64,000 nt of DNA from SZAS-79 sp963844255. Its GTDB lineage: Bacteria; Pseudomonadota; Gammaproteobacteria; Burkholderiales; SG8-39. Below, piece by piece: positions 45,035 to 54,286 of the stretch. The stretch is from contig CAWJNP010000017.1 in assembly GCA_963844255.1 (NCBI GenBank), forward strand, positions 124,001 through 188,000, given 5' to 3'. The notes beneath the pieces are model-generated. The model was not told where the DNA came from. It searched no databases and saw nothing but the letters and a program-made list of their open reading frames with translations. How positions within the stretch are numbered: position 1 is the first letter of the stretch; every line of letters begins with the position of its first letter. Position numbers and translations under genes: made by a program.

Positions 45035-46000
45035 TTGAATATCGCACGTGTTCTGGCCGCCCTCGGATTTTCGGCCCTATCCGCGTTTGCAACGATGGTC
45101 GGCGCACAATATCCCAACAAGCCGATCAAGCTCGTCGTACCTTTCCCCGCCGGCTCGGCGACCGACACGGTCGGGCGGATTCTCGCGCAATCGGTGTCCG
45201 CGTCGATCGGCCAGACCGTGGTCATCGACAACAAGCCGGGGGCCGATGGCGCGATCTCCGGCACCGAAGTCGCCAAGGCGGCGCCGGACGGCTACACCCT
45301 GTTCCTGGCCACCAACAGCCCGATGGCCGTGGTGCCGGCGCTCCGCAAGACCCCGCCGTACAACCCGGTGACCGACTTCACGCCGATCACCGATGTCGGC
45401 CGCTACACGTTCTTTCTGTACGTGAACGGGACCGTGCCGGTGAAGAACTTCGGCGAACTGATCAGCTACGCCAAGGCCCACCCCGGCAAGCTGGCGTATG
45501 CCACCGGCAACACCACCGGCATCGTTTCGTTCGCGCAGATGAATGCATTGGCGGGTGTGGACATGCTGCATGTCCCGTACAAGGGCGAGCCCGCAGCGAT
45601 CACTGATCTGGTCGGCGGGCGGGTGCAACTGGTCTGGGGAACGCCCACCACCGGCCTTGCGCATGTGAAAGACGGCAAACTGCGCGCGCTGGCGACTTCG
45701 CTGAAGAAGCGCTCGCCGATCCTGCCCGAGGTGCCCACGATGGCGGAAGCGGGCATGCCGAAATTCTCAATCCTCTCCTGGGCCGCGCTGTACGGCCCTG
45801 CGAAGTTGCCGAAGGAGGTGACCGCGCGGGTCAACAAGGAGTTCGTGGCGGCGATGAAGCGGCCCGAGGTCCTGGCCCAGATGGAAAAGCAGGCGTTCCT
45901 GCTGAGCCCATCGACACCGGAGGAACTCGCCGCGTTCACCAAGGAACAGATGGACGACTATCTGCGCATCCTGCGCGCCGCCGGCGTGCAGCCCGAATAG
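45035..46000 (+). CDS. Bug family (TctC-like) tripartite tricarboxylate transporter substrate-binding protein
   Basis: A 321-residue periplasmic binding protein with a signal peptide (N-terminal 22 residues, cleavage before AQYPNKP). Family motifs: YPNKPIKLVVPFPAGSATDTVGR, NKPGADGAISGTEVAKAAPDGYTL and HVPYKGEPAAITDLVGGRVQL. TTG 45035 is the start, preceded by AAAAGGAG. It stands alone, about 28 kb from tctBA, as is usual for the many Bug paralogues of Burkholderiales. Ligands in the family are mostly carboxylates; the one here is unknown. Confidence 0.95.
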   Translation: MNIARVLAALGFSALSAFATMVGAQYPNKPIKLVVPFPAGSATDTVGRILAQSVSASIGQTVVIDNKPGADGAISGTEVAKAAPDGYTLFLATNSPMAVVPALRKTPPYNPVTDFTPITDVGRYTFFLYVNGTVPVKNFGELISYAKAHPGKLAYATGNTTGIVSFAQMNALAGVDMLHVPYKGEPAAITDLVGGRVQLVWGTPTTGLAHVKDGKLRALATSLKKRSPILPEVPTMAEAGMPKFSILSWAALYGPAKLPKEVTARVNKEFVAAMKRPEVLAQMEKQAFLLSPSTPEELAAFTKEQMDDYLRILRAAGVQPE

Positions 46001-46030
46001 CGCCGGCTCCCAGTTGAAGACACAGCGCGC

Positions 46031-46924
46031 ATGAGCAGCCTCGCCTGGACGATCGTCAAACGCCTCTGCAATGTCCCGGCGCTGCTTGATCATGTCGCAA
46101 AGACGAAGCAGGCACGGGTCGACGGCAGCGTCGACCCCGAGCTCGATCTCTACACCGAGATCTTCCGCAACGACTTCCTGCACGCGGGTTACTTCAATCC
46201 GATTCCCGACGACCCGGAGCAGCTCAGCTTCCACTCGCTGAAGGAGGCCATGCGTGCGTACGCGGAGCTGCTCGTTGCCCGCGTGTCGCCGGGGCAGCGC
46301 GTGCTCGACCTCGGTTGCGGTACCGGGGGGCTGCTCGCCATGCTGAAGGCCGCGGGTGCGGTACCGACGGGCCTCACGCCCAATCCCGGCCACGCCGCCC
46401 ACATTCGCGCATCGCAGCCAGGCGTGGAGGTCATCGTCAGCGGTTTCGAATCGCTCGACATGGCGAAATACCGGCAGGCGTTCGACGTGGTGATCTGCTC
46501 GGAATCGTTCCACAACGTGCCGCTCGATGCCGGCGTGAAGAACGTGCGTGAAGTCCTCAAGCCGGGCGGAAAGTGGGTGATCATCGATTACTACCGCACC
46601 CGGATCCCGGCGTACAACCGCTCGGGGCATCCACTGGAGGCGTTTCGGGAAACGGTGGCGAAAAACGGCTTTCGCGTGACCGAAGAAGTGGACGTCACCG
46701 ATAACACCACGCCATCGCTCGCGTTCTTTCACGCGTGGTCCTCGCGCATCGCGCTGCCGATGGTGGATTTTGCCGCGGAGCGCTACTTCATGAAGCACCC
46801 GGTCGTGGGGTATTTGCTAGGCGGCGAGTTCGCGGCGCGCAGGAAGAAAGTCAGGCTCGATGCGCTCGACCCCGTGGTCTTTGCGCGGGACAAGCGCTAC
46901 CTGCTGCAGCAGTTCACGCTCTGA
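46031..46924 (+). CDS. Class I SAM-dependent methyltransferase
   Basis: A 297-residue protein. The SAM-binding motif VLDLGCGTGGLLAML lies at about residues 95-109, followed by FDVVICSESFHNVPLDAGV and LKPGGKWVIIDYYRTR (motif III). The N-terminal 65 residues are helical; the C-terminal region after about 215 is probably membrane- or substrate-associated. It resembles small-molecule (cyclopropane synthase or UbiE-like) methyltransferases. Its last 108 bp overlap the convergent glycosyltransferase-like gene, which is unusual. Confidence 0.8.
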   Translation: MSSLAWTIVKRLCNVPALLDHVAKTKQARVDGSVDPELDLYTEIFRNDFLHAGYFNPIPDDPEQLSFHSLKEAMRAYAELLVARVSPGQRVLDLGCGTGGLLAMLKAAGAVPTGLTPNPGHAAHIRASQPGVEVIVSGFESLDMAKYRQAFDVVICSESFHNVPLDAGVKNVREVLKPGGKWVIIDYYRTRIPAYNRSGHPLEAFRETVAKNGFRVTEEVDVTDNTTPSLAFFHAWSSRIALPMVDFAAERYFMKHPVVGYLLGGEFAARRKKVRLDALDPVVFARDKRYLLQQFTL

Positions 46925-47743
46925 GGCCGCGCGCGCGGCCCTGAGGGCCTGGTCGTCGAAGCGTCGTTCGAAGGGGAGGAACAGGTGCTTCGCGCGCCAG
47001 GGCCGGGTTTCCAGCATCGTATTGAATCCGCAGGCGGTGATGATCCGGTCGGCGTGCGCGTAAAGTTCGGCTGGCCGCGCGTGCGGCAGATGCTCGGCTC
47101 CGTCTGGCAACTCCGGCGGGCGTGGCGAAATCACGAAGTACCTGGGCGAGATGCCGGCAAAGGCGGCGCGGTCCTGTGCGAAGTCGAGGAGCGCTTCGAC
47201 TTCGCTGGCGGGACCACTGTGGACCACCAGCCAGACCGGGTGTGCGTCATTGACGAAAGGATCTTCAGAGGCAGCGCAGGTGTCCGATTCCAACGCCAGC
47301 GTTTGGACCGAGCGCGAATGCTTGCGCAGAAACGCCTCGTGTGCCGTGGTGAGCGGTTCGACGAAGTAGCTCGCATCGTAGGTTCGCGGCGTGCCTGCAA
47401 AGGCCGAGCGATACGCGTCCCACTGCAGCAGGCGCGCGACGTGGTAGGTCGGGACCTTCGGCAAAACCTCGTGATCCGCAAGCTCGCCGAGGATGCCCAG
47501 CGGGAAGGCATCGACGATGATGGCTTCGGGTGCCAGCGTGCGCAGAGTGTGTTTCAGCCATCCACCGAACCCGGCCGCCGATTTCGAAAGCTCACCCGGC
47601 ACCCGCACGATGTCCGGACCCTGTGCGAGGGGAGAGGCGGTGAAGATGGCGCATTGCGCCGGGCCTTCGACGAGGCGCGCCATCAGCCGACGCGCACGCG
47701 CCACGTGCCCGAGGCCGCCTCCCATTGCGTAGACGGCGATCAC
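46817..47743 (-). CDS. MurG-like (GT-B) glycosyltransferase family protein
   Basis: A 308-residue protein starting VIAVYAMGGGLGHVARARRLM, the glycine-rich N-terminal loop of GT28/MurG-like enzymes. A C-terminal donor-site region follows: AELYAHADRIITACGFNTMLETRPW and HLFLPFERRFDDQALRA. GTG 47743 overlaps the stop of the upstream GT4 gene (GTGA), and the open frame beyond it belongs to the neighbour's other frame. Last gene of a five-gene overlapping operon. Sugar donor and acceptor unknown. Confidence 0.75.
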   Translation of the reverse strand: MIAVYAMGGGLGHVARARRLMARLVEGPAQCAIFTASPLAQGPDIVRVPGELSKSAAGFGGWLKHTLRTLAPEAIIVDAFPLGILGELADHEVLPKVPTYHVARLLQWDAYRSAFAGTPRTYDASYFVEPLTTAHEAFLRKHSRSVQTLALESDTCAASEDPFVNDAHPVWLVVHSGPASEVEALLDFAQDRAAFAGISPRYFVISPRPPELPDGAEHLPHARPAELYAHADRIITACGFNTMLETRPWRAKHLFLPFERRFDDQALRAARAASERELLQQVALVPRKDHGVERIEPDFLPARRELAA

Positions 47744-48939
47744 GTCCCGCCGCTCTTGACCGGCAACCGGGTGACGTCGGCGCCGTGCAGTCCGCTGCGT
47801 GCGTCCCCGCGCGTGCCGCTGCCTTCGTCGAGCAGGCGGAGGTAGCGCTCGGCTTCGCGCACCTGCGAATACTCGTCCGCCAGTGCCACGCACGCGGTAC
47901 TCCAGGCCACCAGCGTCTCGGGAGGAGCGGATACGAAGCGCTCCAGCGCGCGACGGCAGGCATTCGCATTCGCCGTGCGAAAGAGCGTGCCGTGCACGCC
48001 ATCGCGCAGCACACCGGCGCCGCCAGCTTCGGACGCGAGGAGCGGAACACCAAGTGCCGCGGCTTCGAGCAGCAAGTTGGGAAAGCCTTCGTAGAGCGAA
48101 GGCAGTGCGACCGCGTCGCACGCAAGCAGATACGGAATCAGTCCGGTGCGCGGCATGGCCGGCAGGATCGATACCCCGAGGTCCGGGGGCAGGCGAAGTT
48201 CGAAAGATTCCGGCGGCGTGCCGGCAATCAGCAGATGCACGGAAGCACTCAGCTGGCCGGCTTCGATGGCCTCGATCAGCAATTCGGCGCCTTTCTTCGC
48301 TTTCAGGTCGCCGAAGAGTCCAATGACCTTGCGACCGGCTGCGACATTCCCGGCACGCCATGCCGAAGCGCGGCTTCGGTCGGAGGGCAGTGCCTGCCAT
48401 TCCTCGCGGTCGATCCCGTTCGGCGTCCAGACCGCATGGGCGCCCGGAAACAGGCGCTGCACCCGCCGGCACTGGTCTTCGGTCACGCAGCCCACGAGCG
48501 CCGCGCGGCGGACCGCGTCTTCGAGTGCAGCGCGGCGGTCCGGCCAGAACACGCCGGTGTCGAAGTCGTTGCCACGGAACAGCACCACGAGCGGAATGCC
48601 GAGCCAGGCGGCGTAGGCCGAGGCCGCCGCGCAGGGCAGGGCGCCGCCGAAGGCCACCACATGGCTCCAGGCCGCATCAGTCTCCGACAACTGCGGCCAG
48701 AGCGCCGCGAGAGAATGCGCTGCCTGTGGTCCCGCAGGCAGCACGCGGTCGCTGCCGCACTCGCGTGGCTGGAAGGTCGCGTCGACGCAACTGCGCGAGA
48801 GATGCACGAGGTCGACCCACATGTCGCGTTTGCGCAGCGCGTGCACGATGCGGTCGCATGACACCGCCATGCCGCCGCGCGACGGCGCGTAGCGCTCGGT
48901 GATCCAGAGCAGGCGCGGCGCGGCAGGTTCAGCTGGCAT
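47740..48939 (-). CDS. Glycosyltransferase family 4 (GT-B)
   Basis: A 399-residue retaining GT-B enzyme. N-terminal RLLWITERYAPSRGGMAVSCDRIVHAL, central VWTPNGIDREEWQAL, VIGLFGDLKAKKGAELLIEA and the donor-binding E-x7-E stretch SLYEGFPNLLLEAAALGVPLLASEAGG. ATG 48939 overlaps the end of the zinc-ribbon gene by 11 bp. Middle of the five-gene glycoconjugate operon. Confidence 0.87.
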   Translation of the reverse strand: MPAEPAAPRLLWITERYAPSRGGMAVSCDRIVHALRKRDMWVDLVHLSRSCVDATFQPRECGSDRVLPAGPQAAHSLAALWPQLSETDAAWSHVVAFGGALPCAAASAYAAWLGIPLVVLFRGNDFDTGVFWPDRRAALEDAVRRAALVGCVTEDQCRRVQRLFPGAHAVWTPNGIDREEWQALPSDRSRASAWRAGNVAAGRKVIGLFGDLKAKKGAELLIEAIEAGQLSASVHLLIAGTPPESFELRLPPDLGVSILPAMPRTGLIPYLLACDAVALPSLYEGFPNLLLEAAALGVPLLASEAGGAGVLRDGVHGTLFRTANANACRRALERFVSAPPETLVAWSTACVALADEYSQVREAERYLRLLDEGSGTRGDARSGLHGADVTRLPVKSGGT

Positions 48940-49288
48940 CGAAGCCGCTTTGTTCGTCGGCATTCTCTTCGTCATCGTCGCCGAGTCCCTTGACGGCCGC
49001 GCCGGCCGCCGCGAATCCTGCCTTGTCCTCGTCGGCCAGGTCATTCGCCAGTTCGCCGCGCGAACTCGATCCAGTGTGATGACGCCAGCGCTGGTCCTCC
49101 TCGGAGTAGTCCCACTCCTCGTCCTGCTCGTAGGCGTCGCAATTCGGGCAGAGAAAAGGGCCACTCGCCTGGGGACGCAGATGCGCCGTGCAGAGCGGGA
49201 TCTTGCAATATCCGCAGTGGACCGCGGCCTGGTCGCCGCAGGGCTTGCGCGAAAACAGAATGCCGGTGAACACGCCGCAGTTGCTCAT
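48929..49288 (-). CDS. Small Cys-rich zinc-ribbon-like protein, acidic C-terminus
   Basis: A 119-residue soluble protein not assigned to a named family. The N-terminal 50 residues hold seven Cys and two His, arranged as C4, then KPCGDQAAVHCGYCKIPLCTAHL and FLCPNCDAY, resembling a B-box or double zinc ribbon. The rest is rich in Asp and Glu (EQDEEWDYSEED and a final DDDEENADE). ATG 49288 overlaps the stop of the membrane protein gene (ATGA). Inferred to be a structural or regulatory partner in the operon. Confidence 0.72.
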   Translation of the reverse strand: MSNCGVFTGILFSRKPCGDQAAVHCGYCKIPLCTAHLRPQASGPFLCPNCDAYEQDEEWDYSEEDQRWRHHTGSSSRGELANDLADEDKAGFAAAGAAVKGLGDDDEENADEQSGFDAS

Positions 49289-50187
49289 CGCGCAGCCCCG
49301 CCGGTGGCCACATCCACGAGGCGTGATTCGCAGAGCTTCATCAGGGTGACCAGCGCCGCGGGCGGATCGCCGAAATACTCGGCACGCTTTTCGACACGCA
49401 GGCCGTCGAGCCCCTCGACGAAGTCCAGACCGCCGAACACCGTCTTGTTCAGCGCGTTCCGACTGCCGCGGATACTCCAGCCGCGCGGGGTTTCGCGCAG
49501 TTCGACCGCGCCTTCCTCGGCGCGGCCCGCCGCTGCCGGGACGCGGTTGGCCGCGAAGAGAGCCCGATCCACCTCGAGGCGTACCCGCAGTCCCTTGGCG
49601 ATCGAGTACTTGGTTTTGGTCTTGATCTTGACCCGGCGCCGGACCACTCTCTTGCGCACGAGTTTCACGGTCCGCCACTCCTTGGCCCGCCAGTAAAGTC
49701 GCAATCCCGGGATCGCGGCCAGCGATCCCTGCAACCAGCTCTCGGCATTCTCGCCGGTCGCCTCGGCGCTCGCGCTGCCTCCGGGCAGTGCGACCTTCGG
49801 CAGTGCGCGCCTCGCGTCGAGTTGCGCGGACAGCGCAATGCGCGCATCCGGGGCGATGGCCGCGAGTTGTTGCAACAGTGCGCCGACGAAATCGACGCGC
49901 TCGCGTCCGATGAAATCAGGTGCCGGTATCTTGACCATGAAGTAGGCCGCAATGGCAGCGACGATGCCGGCCAGGATCCAGATCGGCTCGAACTTGTAGG
50001 CGAGGATGGCGCCGACGAGCAGTGCGAGCGCCATGGCGACGCTGCGCAAGCGCTTTGCGCTGGCGCGTCGCTTTTCCAATACGGCGTCACGCGCGAGGAT
50101 CTCGCGCCTTGCGCGCTCAATCTGTGCGTTCCACTGTCCGATGCGATCGCTGCCTTTCAGCAGGAGCGGGCTTGCGCGCTCATCCAT
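49285..50187 (-). CDS. Unrecognised two-helix membrane protein
   Basis: A 300-residue protein of unknown family. About 47 basic and helical residues come first, with a coiled-coil-like IERARREILARDAVLEKRRASAKR. Two transmembrane helices follow (roughly 49-65 and 70-86), then a long soluble domain with a strongly basic patch (KLVRKRVVRRRVKIKTKTK near residue 175-193) and a C-terminal alpha/beta part. Its start overlaps the upstream GT4 gene by 31 bp. It could anchor the glycosyltransferases, but this is inference only. Confidence 0.7.
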   Translation of the reverse strand: MDERASPLLLKGSDRIGQWNAQIERARREILARDAVLEKRRASAKRLRSVAMALALLVGAILAYKFEPIWILAGIVAAIAAYFMVKIPAPDFIGRERVDFVGALLQQLAAIAPDARIALSAQLDARRALPKVALPGGSASAEATGENAESWLQGSLAAIPGLRLYWRAKEWRTVKLVRKRVVRRRVKIKTKTKYSIAKGLRVRLEVDRALFAANRVPAAAGRAEEGAVELRETPRGWSIRGSRNALNKTVFGGLDFVEGLDGLRVEKRAEYFGDPPAALVTLMKLCESRLVDVATGGAAR

Positions 50188-51350
50188 GTCGTTTCTCCCC
50201 TTGCCAGAATCCGGTCCCGGTACCAGTGCTCGAGTCGCGCCTCAATGCCGAGCCAGGTGTAGTCGTCGCGGATGCGCTCGAATGCGCGTCGACCCATGGT
50301 GTCACGTGTCGCCGGTTCGTCGGCCAGCCTGCGCATCGCCCGGGCCAGCGCTTCGGGCCGCCCGGGCCGTACCAGCAATCCGTGCTCGCCATGTGCGACG
50401 AGTTCGCGGACCGGTGCGAGGTCGGAGGCGATTACCGGGGTCCCGGCGGCCATCGATTCCAGGATCTTCAACGGGCAGCAGCCTTGCGAGAGGTTGCGCG
50501 CGGTCTCGGTAAGCGGTGCGAGACTTGCGATGGCGTGCACCACCCAGGGCGCCAGCGCTTCGCGCGTGAGTTCGTGCTCCCAATGGAGCCTGTCCTCGAC
50601 GCCCAGGCGCGCGGCGCGCGCGCGCAACGCGTCGCCTATGGCTTTTGGCTGGGAGGAACAGATGACGAGCGACACGTCGAGGTCCGCGAGATGCGCGAGC
50701 GCCGCGAGCGCCGCGCCGACGCCCTGCCAGGCCTGGAGCGCGCCGAAATAGACGAAGTACGCCGCAGGCGCCCCCGAGGGTCGCTCGCAGATTTCAGGCA
50801 GGTCGGCGCCGTTCGGAATCATCTTGATGCGTGCCGCGTCGACACCGAGTCCTGCAAGATTGCGCGCGAGGGTATGCGACGGGGTCAGAACCTCGTCCGC
50901 CTCGGCCAGGCAGCGCCGTTCCATGGCCTGTACGCGCTCCAACGTCCGCGCACCGAGCTGAGGGTAGCGATACGGCAGCTCAATCGATGGCAGCCCGTTG
51001 ACTTCGTATACCGTGGTCCAGGGACCGCGCGCGTCCAGGATCGGGATGCCGGACCACGGGTCGCGGAAGTGGCAGACGCGCAGTGAAGCGCGCTGAGTGT
51101 CGAGTATGGCTGCGAGTTCGCGCCGATAGGCGCGCACGCGCTCCACCATGTCCGGAGCATCCGCGCCCAGCCGCCGCACTTCGATGTGATCCTCGCACTC
51201 CCTCGCTGGCAAACGGCCGTCCGCAACACAGGCAAGCAGCGTGTTGCCGGCAACACGCTGCAATGCGCGAACCGTATGGGCGATATGCATCGCCGCGCCC
51301 TTGGCCGAAGGTACGCGGTCGAACGCCGCGTAGAGCGCCCGGTGCTGCAT
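50157..51350 (-). CDS. Glycosyltransferase family 4 (GT-B), first gene of the operon
   Basis: A 397-residue GT-B enzyme. Seen: AFDRVPSAKGAAMHIAHTVRAL at the N-terminus, FRDPWSGIPIL, MIPNGADLPEI, AYFVYFGALQAWQGVGAAL and the donor-site CCPLKILESMAAGTPVIASDLAPVRELV. ATG 51350 is chosen because GGGAGA lies just upstream. It leads the operon whose further members are a membrane protein, a zinc-ribbon protein, GT4 and a MurG-like enzyme. Confidence 0.87.
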   Translation of the reverse strand: MQHRALYAAFDRVPSAKGAAMHIAHTVRALQRVAGNTLLACVADGRLPARECEDHIEVRRLGADAPDMVERVRAYRRELAAILDTQRASLRVCHFRDPWSGIPILDARGPWTTVYEVNGLPSIELPYRYPQLGARTLERVQAMERRCLAEADEVLTPSHTLARNLAGLGVDAARIKMIPNGADLPEICERPSGAPAAYFVYFGALQAWQGVGAALAALAHLADLDVSLVICSSQPKAIGDALRARAARLGVEDRLHWEHELTREALAPWVVHAIASLAPLTETARNLSQGCCPLKILESMAAGTPVIASDLAPVRELVAHGEHGLLVRPGRPEALARAMRRLADEPATRDTMGRRAFERIRDDYTWLGIEARLEHWYRDRILARGETTWMSAQARSC

Positions 51351-51448
51351 CGAATCTCCCCTCTGCCTGGACCTTCCGGAACCGGAAGGTCTGCGCAGTG
51401 CGTACATCATAATGCAAGCATCGGCGCCAAACGATGCACGCCGGGGAA

Positions 51449-52206
51449 TCAGTTCTTGACGTGGTACCCGGTCTTGAAGATCCACCAGATGGTCGCCAGG
51501 CATGCGCCCAGGAATACCGCGATCATCAGCGCGCTGGTGGCCACGCCGACATCGGCCACTTCGTAGAAGCTCCAGCGAAACCCGCTCACCAGGTACAGCA
51601 CCGGATTGAATAGCGAGACGTTCTGCCAGAACGGCGGCAGCATGCTGATCGAATAGAAGCTGCCGCCCAGGAACACCAGCGGTGTGATGACCAGCAGCGG
51701 GATGATCTGCAGTTTCTCGAAGTTGTCCGCCCAGACGCCGATGATGAACCCGAACAGGCTGAAGGTCACTGCCGTCAGGACGAGCACGATCAGCATCCAC
51801 CCCGGATGCGCCACGCGCAGCGGAACGAAAAACCCCGCGGTGGCAAGGATGATCAGGCCGAGCAGGATCGATTTGGTGGCCGCCGCGCCGACGTAGCCCA
51901 TCGCCACCTCGATCCACGAAATCGGCGCGGACAGGAGCTCGTAGATGGTGCCGGTGAATTTCGGGAAGAAGATGCCGAACGAGGCGTTGGACACGCTCTG
52001 CGTCAGGATCGACAGCATGATCAGGCCCGGGACGATGAACGAGCCGTAGGCCACGCCCTCGACCTGCGGGATGCGCGAACCGATCGCAGAGCCGAACACC
52101 ACGAAGTAGAGCGAAGTCGAAATGACCGGCGAGACCACGCTCTGGAACAGGGTGCGCCAGGTGCGCGCCATTTCGAAGAGATAGATCGCCTTCACGGCCT
52201 GGAAGT

Positions 52207-52210
<4 letters not shown>
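51449..52210 (-). CDS. ABC-2 type transporter permease
   Basis: A 253-residue inner-membrane protein with six predicted helices and the ABC-2 signature (GSFIVPGLIMLSILTQSVSNASFGIFFPKFTG, then PLVFLGGSFYSISMLPPFWQ). It pairs with the ATPase encoded upstream (ATGA overlap). The ABC-2 class exports polysaccharides, lipids or drugs; this DrrB/NodJ-like member has no assignable substrate. It lies next to the glycosyltransferase operon on the same strand (98-bp gap), which hints at export of its product. Confidence 0.9.
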
Positions 52211-53133
<923 letters not shown>

Positions 53134-53216
53134 GCGCGGGAGTGTACTGGATTGATCCGGACGCATCGGCCGTGGTTCATAATCCTGCGCATCGCAACAA
53201 CCGCGCGAGTACGCCC

Positions 53217-53753
53217 ATGATCACGCCCGGATACGCCGCCATGCTGGCGTCCTACAACGCGTGGATGAACGCGAAGCTGTACGAGTCGGCCGGGCGGCTT
53301 GCGCCGGCCGAGCTCGCGCGGGACCGGGGTGCGTTCTTCGGCTCCATCCTCGGTACCCTGAACCATCTCGTCGTCGGCGACACGATGTGGCTGAAGCGCT
53401 TCGCGATGCATCCGTCGAACCCCGCGGCGCTCGAGCCGGTGCGCGCACTGGCGCAGCCGGCCGCACTCAACGAAATCCTGTTCACCGATCTGGGCAAGCT
53501 GAAAGCGCGCCGCGACCTGCTCGATGCCGCGATCCTCGGCTGGGCGGCCACGCTCACCCCGGCGGACCTGGACCATGTGCTCGACTACGCCAACAGCAAG
53601 GGCGTGCGTTCGCGCAAGCGCTTCGCCAGCCTGGTGGTGCATTTTTTCAATCACCAGACCCATCACCGCGGCCAGGCCACTACCTTGCTGTTCCAGGCGA
53701 GGCAGGACGTGGGCGTGACCGATCTGCTGGCCCTCATCCCCAACGAAACCTGA
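53217..53753 (+). CDS. DinB family protein
   Basis: A 178-residue four-helix protein of the DinB/DfsA-like metal-binding fold. The metal-ligand pattern is present: LGTLNHLVVGDTMWLKRF (first His), then HFFNHQTHHRGQ (second and third His). The fold covers thiol-dependent transferases and damage-inducible proteins; no specific role is predictable. ATG 53217 is preferred; the open frame upstream lacks support. It is 23 bp from the dehydroquinase-like gene on the same strand. Confidence 0.88.
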   Translation: MITPGYAAMLASYNAWMNAKLYESAGRLAPAELARDRGAFFGSILGTLNHLVVGDTMWLKRFAMHPSNPAALEPVRALAQPAALNEILFTDLGKLKARRDLLDAAILGWAATLTPADLDHVLDYANSKGVRSRKRFASLVVHFFNHQTHHRGQATTLLFQARQDVGVTDLLALIPNET

Positions 53754-53776
53754 GCTTGAAAAAGGAAAGTCAGACC

Positions 53777-54286
53777 ATGCCGAACATCCTGCTGATCCAG
53801 GGCCCCAACATGAGCTACCTCGGACGCCGCCAGCCCGAGATCTATGGACGCACCACCGCGGCCGAACTCGACGCCATGCTGCTTGCCCACGCGAAGGCGA
53901 ACAGGTACGCACTCGACATCTTCTATACGCACAGCGAAGCTGCCGCGATCGAACGGCTCTACCGCGGCGTGGACGAAGGGCTCGACGGCCTGGTCATGAA
54001 CCCGGCGGCGTTCCTGTTCGCCGGCTATCCGCTGCGCGATTGCCTGCGCGCGGTACCGTTTCCGTATGTCGAGGTCCACATGACCAACATCGAAAAGCGC
54101 GGCATCCATTCGATCCTCGCCGAAACCGCGGTCGGCATGGTTGCGGGTTTCGGCGTGCGCTCCTACGTCCTCGGAATGGAAGCGCTGCTCGGACATCTGC
54201 AAGGGAATGCGGTGGTGAAATGCGCGACAAAGGCCGCCCCCGCGCGCAAAGGCGGTGCTAGGTCTGCCAGCCGGAAGCGAGGATAG
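53777..54286 (+). CDS. Divergent type II 3-dehydroquinate dehydratase-like protein
   Basis: A 169-residue flavodoxin-like protein of the AroQ family. It keeps GPNMSYLGRRQPEIYG, with the Arg and the catalytic Tyr of the lid loop, and VEVHMTN with the second His. The usual N-A-x-x-x-T-H-T-S segment is NPAAFLFAGYPLRD, so the catalytic-pair His is replaced. The R-E-x-F-R-x-H-S region is shortened to EKRGIHS, losing the substrate-binding Arg. True dehydratase activity is therefore doubtful; a related sugar-acid or keto-acid dehydratase role is possible. The genome's usual aroQ near accBC is not in the window. It overlaps convergent miaA by 29 bp. Confidence 0.75.
   Translation: MPNILLIQGPNMSYLGRRQPEIYGRTTAAELDAMLLAHAKANRYALDIFYTHSEAAAIERLYRGVDEGLDGLVMNPAAFLFAGYPLRDCLRAVPFPYVEVHMTNIEKRGIHSILAETAVGMVAGFGVRSYVLGMEALLGHLQGNAVVKCATKAAPARKGGARSASRKRG

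Noticed and set aside
46817..48472. A 551-codon minus-strand frame
   Set aside because: Only the part from GTG 47743 is protein-like (MurG-type). The upstream part is antisense-frame shadow of the GT4 gene, whose stop overlaps the GTG.
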